From Allosphingosinicella sp042666435 (GTDB taxonomy: Bacteria; Pseudomonadota; Alphaproteobacteria; Sphingomonadales; Sphingomonadaceae), in assembly GCF_042666435.1 (NCBI RefSeq), contig NZ_JBHTDC010000001.1, positions 1-64,000 on the forward strand: a DNA stretch of 64,000 bases. Reading direction: 5' to 3'. The position numbers were made by a program, and so were the translations under genes. Positions 60,368 through 64,000 of this stretch are shown piece after piece; the stretch's first letter is position 1, and each line of letters starts with the position of its first letter. The notes below the pieces were generated by a model. The model saw only the letters and a list, made by a program, of their open reading frames with translations. It was not told the DNA's origin and did not search any database.

Positions 60368-61698
60368 GCGGCGATGGGGACTCCGAAGAGGTCGTGTTCG
60401 TCCGCATCTTCGACGAGGACGGAGACGATGTCACCCTGCTTGAGGTGCGTCGCATCGCGAAGGTGGACTTCGCCGTCGATCTCGGGTGCGTCGGCCTTGG
60501 AGCGGCCCGTCGCGCCGCCTTCGCCGTCGGCGAGGTCGATGATGACGTCCAAAGTCCGGCCGATCTTGGCCCGCAGCTTGGCGGCGGAGATGGCGGCCGT
60601 CCTTTCCATCAGACGCGCATAGCGCTCTTCCTTGACTTCCTCCGGCACCGCCCCGGGAAGATCGTTGGCGGCGGCTCCCTCGACCGGCTCAAAGCGGAAC
60701 GCCCCGACGCGATCGAGTTGGGCCTCGTCGAGCCAGTCGAGCAGATACTGGAAGTCCGCCTCGGTCTCGCCCGGGAAGCCGACTACGAAGGAGGAGCGGA
60801 TGGTGATGTCGGGCGCGATCTGGCGCCAGCCTTTGATGCGCTCCAGCACCTTGGCTTCGTTCGCGGGCCGCTTCATCGCCTTCAGCACCGACGGCGCCGC
60901 GTGCTGAAAGGGAATGTCGAGATAGGGGAGGACCAAGCCCTCCGCCATCAGCGGGATCACCTTGTCGACGTGCGGATAGGGATAGACGTAATGGAGGCGC
61001 ACCCAGGCGCCCAATTTGCCCAACTCGCGGGCGAGGTCGGTCATGTGGGCGCGAACTTCTCCGCCCTTCCAGGGCCAGCTCGCATGGCGGAGGTCGACGC
61101 CGTAGGCCGACGTGTCCTGGCTGATGACCAGCAATTCCTGCGTCCCCGCCGCGACCAATTTCTCGGCCTCGCGCAGGATCGCGTCCGGGCGACGGCTGAC
61201 GAGGTCGCCGCGCAGGCTGGGGATGATGCAGAAGGCGCAGCGATGGTTGCAGCCCTCGGAGATCTTCAGATAGGAATAATGGCGCGGCGTGAGCTTCAGG
61301 CCACCTTCCGGCACCAGGTTGAGGAAAGCGTTGGGCGGCATCGGCGCGGCGTCGTGGACGGCGCCGACGACGCTTTCATATTGATGCGGCCCGGTCACGG
61401 CGAGCACCTCCGGGAAGCGGGCGCGGATCACCTCCGCTTCCTTGCCCATGCAGCCGGTGACGATGACGCGCCCGTTCTCGGCGATTGCCTCGCCGATCGC
61501 GGCCAGGCTCTCCTCCTTGGCCGAATCGAGGAAGCCGCAGGTATTGACCAGCACCACGTCGGCCTGATCGTAATCGGGCGACAGCGCATAGCCGTCGCTC
61601 CTCAGCTTGGTGAGAATGCGTTCGGAATCGACCAGCGCCTTGGGGCAGCCGAGCGAAACCATGCCGACCTTGGGCGGGGAGGGGAGCTGAATGGCCAT
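60364..61698 (-). CDS. rimO: Ribosomal protein S12 methylthiotransferase
   Basis: Radical-SAM enzyme that thiomethylates Asp of S12. The 444-aa protein has the N-terminal UPF0004 domain (VSLGCPKALVDSERIL, Cys ligands), the radical SAM CxxxCxxC motif GCNHRCAFCIIPSLRG near 151-166 and a C-terminal TRAM domain. The SLGCPKALVDSE signature favours RimO over MiaB. Confidence 0.96.
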   Translation of the reverse strand: MAIQLPSPPKVGMVSLGCPKALVDSERILTKLRSDGYALSPDYDQADVVLVNTCGFLDSAKEESLAAIGEAIAENGRVIVTGCMGKEAEVIRARFPEVLAVTGPHQYESVVGAVHDAAPMPPNAFLNLVPEGGLKLTPRHYSYLKISEGCNHRCAFCIIPSLRGDLVSRRPDAILREAEKLVAAGTQELLVISQDTSAYGVDLRHASWPWKGGEVRAHMTDLARELGKLGAWVRLHYVYPYPHVDKVIPLMAEGLVLPYLDIPFQHAAPSVLKAMKRPANEAKVLERIKGWRQIAPDITIRSSFVVGFPGETEADFQYLLDWLDEAQLDRVGAFRFEPVEGAAANDLPGAVPEEVKEERYARLMERTAAISAAKLRAKIGRTLDVIIDLADGEGGATGRSKADAPEIDGEVHLRDATHLKQGDIVSVLVEDADEHDLFGVPIAA

Positions 61699-61795
61699 GA
61701 GTGGCGCACAGATAGGGGCAAGAGCGGCTTTTTCCTAGAGCACCCGTCAATTTCACCAGGCGGATTGGCAGGTTGTCTGAGCTTCGGCGCGGCGC

Positions 61796-62842
61796 TCAGC
61801 CGGCCTGGCGTTCCACCGCCGATGTCGGCAATATCTCGACGATGACGTCGCCGGGGATGAGCAAGTCCACTTCGGGCTCCCAGAAGCCGTAGGGCTTGCC
61901 GGCGCGGTAGACGCGGACGCCTATGCCCTCCGACACCTCCTTCAGCGACTTGCCGTGCTGATCGGGCCCGACCATCCGCTCGGCCAGCTTGACCCGGCCG
62001 TGGGTGGTCGCGAGGTCGGCGAGATAGTCGGCGATGTGCGCGCCGTGGGTGGAGCCGGCGAGCAGCAGGCCGGCGAAGCTCACCGGGTTGATGACCGTCG
62101 TCGCCCCCGCCTGCCGCGCCAGCAGCTCGTTGTCGGCGTTGCGCACCGCGACACTGATCGGGATCGATGGAGCGAGGTGCCGCGCGGTGAGCGTCACCAG
62201 GATCGAGGTATCGTCGCTTCCGGCCGAGACGATCATCGCGCGTGCGCTTTCGATGCGCACCGCCTGGAGCGTCTTGTCCCGGGTGGCGTCTGCCTCCATC
62301 ACCGCGCAGCCCAGCGACTCGGCCCGTTCGAGCGCTTCGGAGTCCCCGTCTATGACGACGAGGTCCGACGGCGGGGTGCCGCGGGCGATGATCTCGTCGA
62401 CGGCTTCCGAGCCGCTGGTGCCGAAGCCGGCGACGACGATGTGATCGCTGAGCTTTCCCTGAATGCGTGCCATGATCCATTTGTCCCATGTTCGGCGGAA
62501 GATGAACTGATAAGCGGTGCCGATGAAGATCAGCACGAAGAAGACGCGGATCGGCGTGACGATCAGCGCGTCGAACATGCGCGTGCGGTCGGTGACCGGC
62601 GCGATGTCGCCATAGCCGGTCGTGGTGATGCTGATCATCGTGAAATAAACGACGTCGCTGAAGCTCACATGGCCGTCGAAATTGTCCCTGAGGCCGGCGC
62701 GATCGAACCAGTGGACCGCGATGGCGAAGGCGATCAGACCGAGGATGAGGAGCACCCGCCAGCCGATCTGCGCCCAGACCGGAATACGACTCCTGCGCCG
62801 CAGGGAAACCCGGTCGGGGCCTCTGGGCCGCCGCCGCCGCAT
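61796..62842 (-). CDS. Potassium channel with TrkA-N domain
   Basis: Two membrane helices (about 25-48 and 93-118) flank a pore loop with the K+ filter TTTGYGD (about 78). The cytoplasmic part begins with a Rossmann loop HIVVAGFGTSGSEAVDE near 133 and continues as an RCK-like domain. 348 aa. Its ATG overlaps the surE stop. Gating by NAD or other ligands is inferred from the family. Confidence 0.92.
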   Translation of the reverse strand: MRRRRPRGPDRVSLRRRSRIPVWAQIGWRVLLILGLIAFAIAVHWFDRAGLRDNFDGHVSFSDVVYFTMISITTTGYGDIAPVTDRTRMFDALIVTPIRVFFVLIFIGTAYQFIFRRTWDKWIMARIQGKLSDHIVVAGFGTSGSEAVDEIIARGTPPSDLVVIDGDSEALERAESLGCAVMEADATRDKTLQAVRIESARAMIVSAGSDDTSILVTLTARHLAPSIPISVAVRNADNELLARQAGATTVINPVSFAGLLLAGSTHGAHIADYLADLATTHGRVKLAERMVGPDQHGKSLKEVSEGIGVRVYRAGKPYGFWEPEVDLLIPGDVIVEILPTSAVERQAG

Positions 62843-63606
62843 CAGGGATAGAGTTCCGCCAGCCGGCCCAGCGATGGACCATGAGTGAGATCCAGATGCA
62901 ACGGCGTCACCGCCACATAGCCGTCGGCTATGGCCTCCAGATCCGTGGAATGGCTGGGCGTCGAGATCATCGGGCCGAGGCCGAACCAGAAATAATCATA
63001 GCCGCGCGTGTCGGTCCGCTGGACGAGCTTCAGCCGGCCATAGTCGCGCAGCCCCTGCTGGACGACCCGAACGCCTTTCACGTCGCCCGGGGGCAAAGCG
63101 GGGAAGTTGACGTTGACCAGGGTGCGCGGCGCCATCGGCGTCGAAATCAGCGGGCGCAGCACCTGTTCGGCCCACGCCTCGGCGGCGGCGAACGGCACGG
63201 TGTCGCCCATGCCCTCCCTGGCATAGCTCTGGCTGAGCGCGATCGAAGGGATGCCGGCAAGAGCGCCCTCCATCGCCGCCGACACGGTGCCCGAATAGGT
63301 GACGTCCTCGCCCAGATTGGCGCCGCGGTTGACGCCGGAGAGGACCAGATCGGGCGGATCGTCCTTCATGATGTGGGCGATCGCCATCATCACCGAATCC
63401 GTCGGCGTGCCGGTGACGCAGAAGCGGCGCTCGCCGAGACGGCGAAGCCGCACCGGCAGGGTAAGGGTCAGCGAATGGCCGGCGCCCGATTGCTCCTCGG
63501 TCGGCGCGACGATCCAGATATCGTCGGAAAAGGTCCGCGCGATCTTCTCCAGCACCTTGAGGCCGGTCGCGTTCACGCCGTCATCGTTGGTGAGCAGGAT
63601 CCGCAT
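62842..63606 (-). CDS. surE: 5'/3'-nucleotidase SurE
   Basis: Metal-dependent nucleotidase of 254 aa. Characteristic MRILLTNDDGVNATGL start (Asp-Asp metal ligands), TPTDSVMMAIA, and SGVNRGANLGEDVTYSGTVSAA near 95. The ATG at 63606 is chosen because the conserved start is there; the upstream frame is short and non-conserved. It is followed by the K+ channel in the same operon. Confidence 0.95.
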   Translation of the reverse strand: MRILLTNDDGVNATGLKVLEKIARTFSDDIWIVAPTEEQSGAGHSLTLTLPVRLRRLGERRFCVTGTPTDSVMMAIAHIMKDDPPDLVLSGVNRGANLGEDVTYSGTVSAAMEGALAGIPSIALSQSYAREGMGDTVPFAAAEAWAEQVLRPLISTPMAPRTLVNVNFPALPPGDVKGVRVVQQGLRDYGRLKLVQRTDTRGYDYFWFGLGPMISTPSHSTDLEAIADGYVAVTPLHLDLTHGPSLGRLAELYP

Positions 63607-63709
63607 CGGCCCAAGGCTATGGCCCTCGCCTTGGCCTGAAGCAAGCCTTTGGCCGGGCAACTATCGGCGCGTTTCCGGCGTTGTCCGGCAAAGTCAGAAG
63701 GAGATTGAA

Positions 63710-64000
63710 ATGCAGGTTCCGCACAACAGCTTCGTGGTCGTCGCCGATGGCGAGAAGATGCTTTTCTTCCGCAACGAGGGAGACACGGACTATCCGAAGC
63801 TGGAGGTGGAGAGGAAGCGCGAGCAGGATAATCCCCCCGACCGCGACCAGAAGAGCGACGGCCCGGGCCGGGCCTTTTCGAGCGTCGGAAGCGCCAGAAG
63901 CGCCTTCGAGGAAGCCGATTTCCACCAGCTCGAGGAGAACCGCTTCGCCGCCGAGACCGCGGAGATGCTCAAGCAGCGCGCGCTGCGCAACGATTTCGAT
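63710..64000 (+). CDS. Host attachment family protein, 5' part (cut by the right edge)
   Basis: The frame from ATG 63710 to the right edge encodes 97 residues beginning MQVPHNSFVVVADGEKMLFF and including EVERKREQDNPPDRDQKSD. This start pattern is characteristic of the Host_attach / baeRF-type family, named for Agrobacterium plant-attachment proteins. AAGGAG precedes the ATG. Only the N-terminal third to half is present. Function in this organism is not established. Confidence 0.75.
   Translation, partial: MQVPHNSFVVVADGEKMLFFRNEGDTDYPKLEVERKREQDNPPDRDQKSDGPGRAFSSVGSARSAFEEADFHQLEENRFAAETAEMLKQRALRNDFD

Overview
The window is dense, GC-rich chromosomal DNA, almost certainly from an alphaproteobacterium and most likely from Sphingomonadales. 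This rests on the housekeeping gene set (DUF6481, DUF1178, SdhE, Flp pilins, a MetX-like exported hydrolase, a KaiC-type ATPase paired with a hybrid kinase), frequent GTG starts and tight overlapping operons. No phylogenetic test could be run.

1-14.1 kb is a catabolic island. A five-gene minus-strand operon (5277-6197 down to 681-2117) encodes a deaminase of the dihydrodipicolinate-synthase family, a two-cysteine hydroxyproline 2-epimerase, a ketoglutarate-semialdehyde-type dehydrogenase, a GntR/FCD repressor and an APC permease. Diverging from it are an FAD D-amino-acid dehydrogenase, a Tat-exported GH127 beta-L-arabinofuranosidase and a small exported SnoaL-like protein. A third, minus-strand operon (14095 down to 10482) encodes an exported COG1228-type amidohydrolase (the prolidase superfamily), a DpkA-like pyrroline-2-carboxylate reductase and an exported alpha/beta hydrolase. 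A near-palindromic operator between the divergent genes recurs in front of the third operon. Together these read as one regulon for plant hydroxyproline-rich glycoproteins: remove beta-arabinose, cleave imino-dipeptides, import and oxidise hydroxyproline to 2-oxoglutarate.

14.2-47.7 kb is mostly housekeeping: tRNA-Asn, nadK, a cyclic-di-GMP phosphodiesterase, a TonB-like protein, mfd-sdhE, recG, tyrS, a NamZ-type DUF1343 protein, an L,D-transpeptidase, a VWA protein, a soluble chemoreceptor, a NifU-like scaffold, a CPA2 antiporter, aroK, a Xer recombinase, accA, two Flp pilins, mutT, comF, grxC, a nitrilase-family amidase, tRNA-Arg, a serralysin-type RTX protease, folE, a GT87 protein and rpsF-rpsR-rplI. 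REP-like inverted repeats sit in many of the gaps.

47.7-52.1 kb holds two relatively gene-empty stretches around a two-gene signalling unit: a double-domain KaiC ATPase followed 3 bp later by a hybrid histidine kinase.

52.1-64 kb carries the fatty-acid synthesis cluster fabD-fabG-acpP-fabF-mltG, interrupted between fabD and fabG by a GxxExxY gene bounded by about 40-bp inverted repeats. It is followed by a small membrane protein, an NlpC/P60 peptidase, a MarR-like regulator, an M17 aminopeptidase, rimO, a K+ channel, surE and the start of a host-attachment-family gene cut by the right edge.
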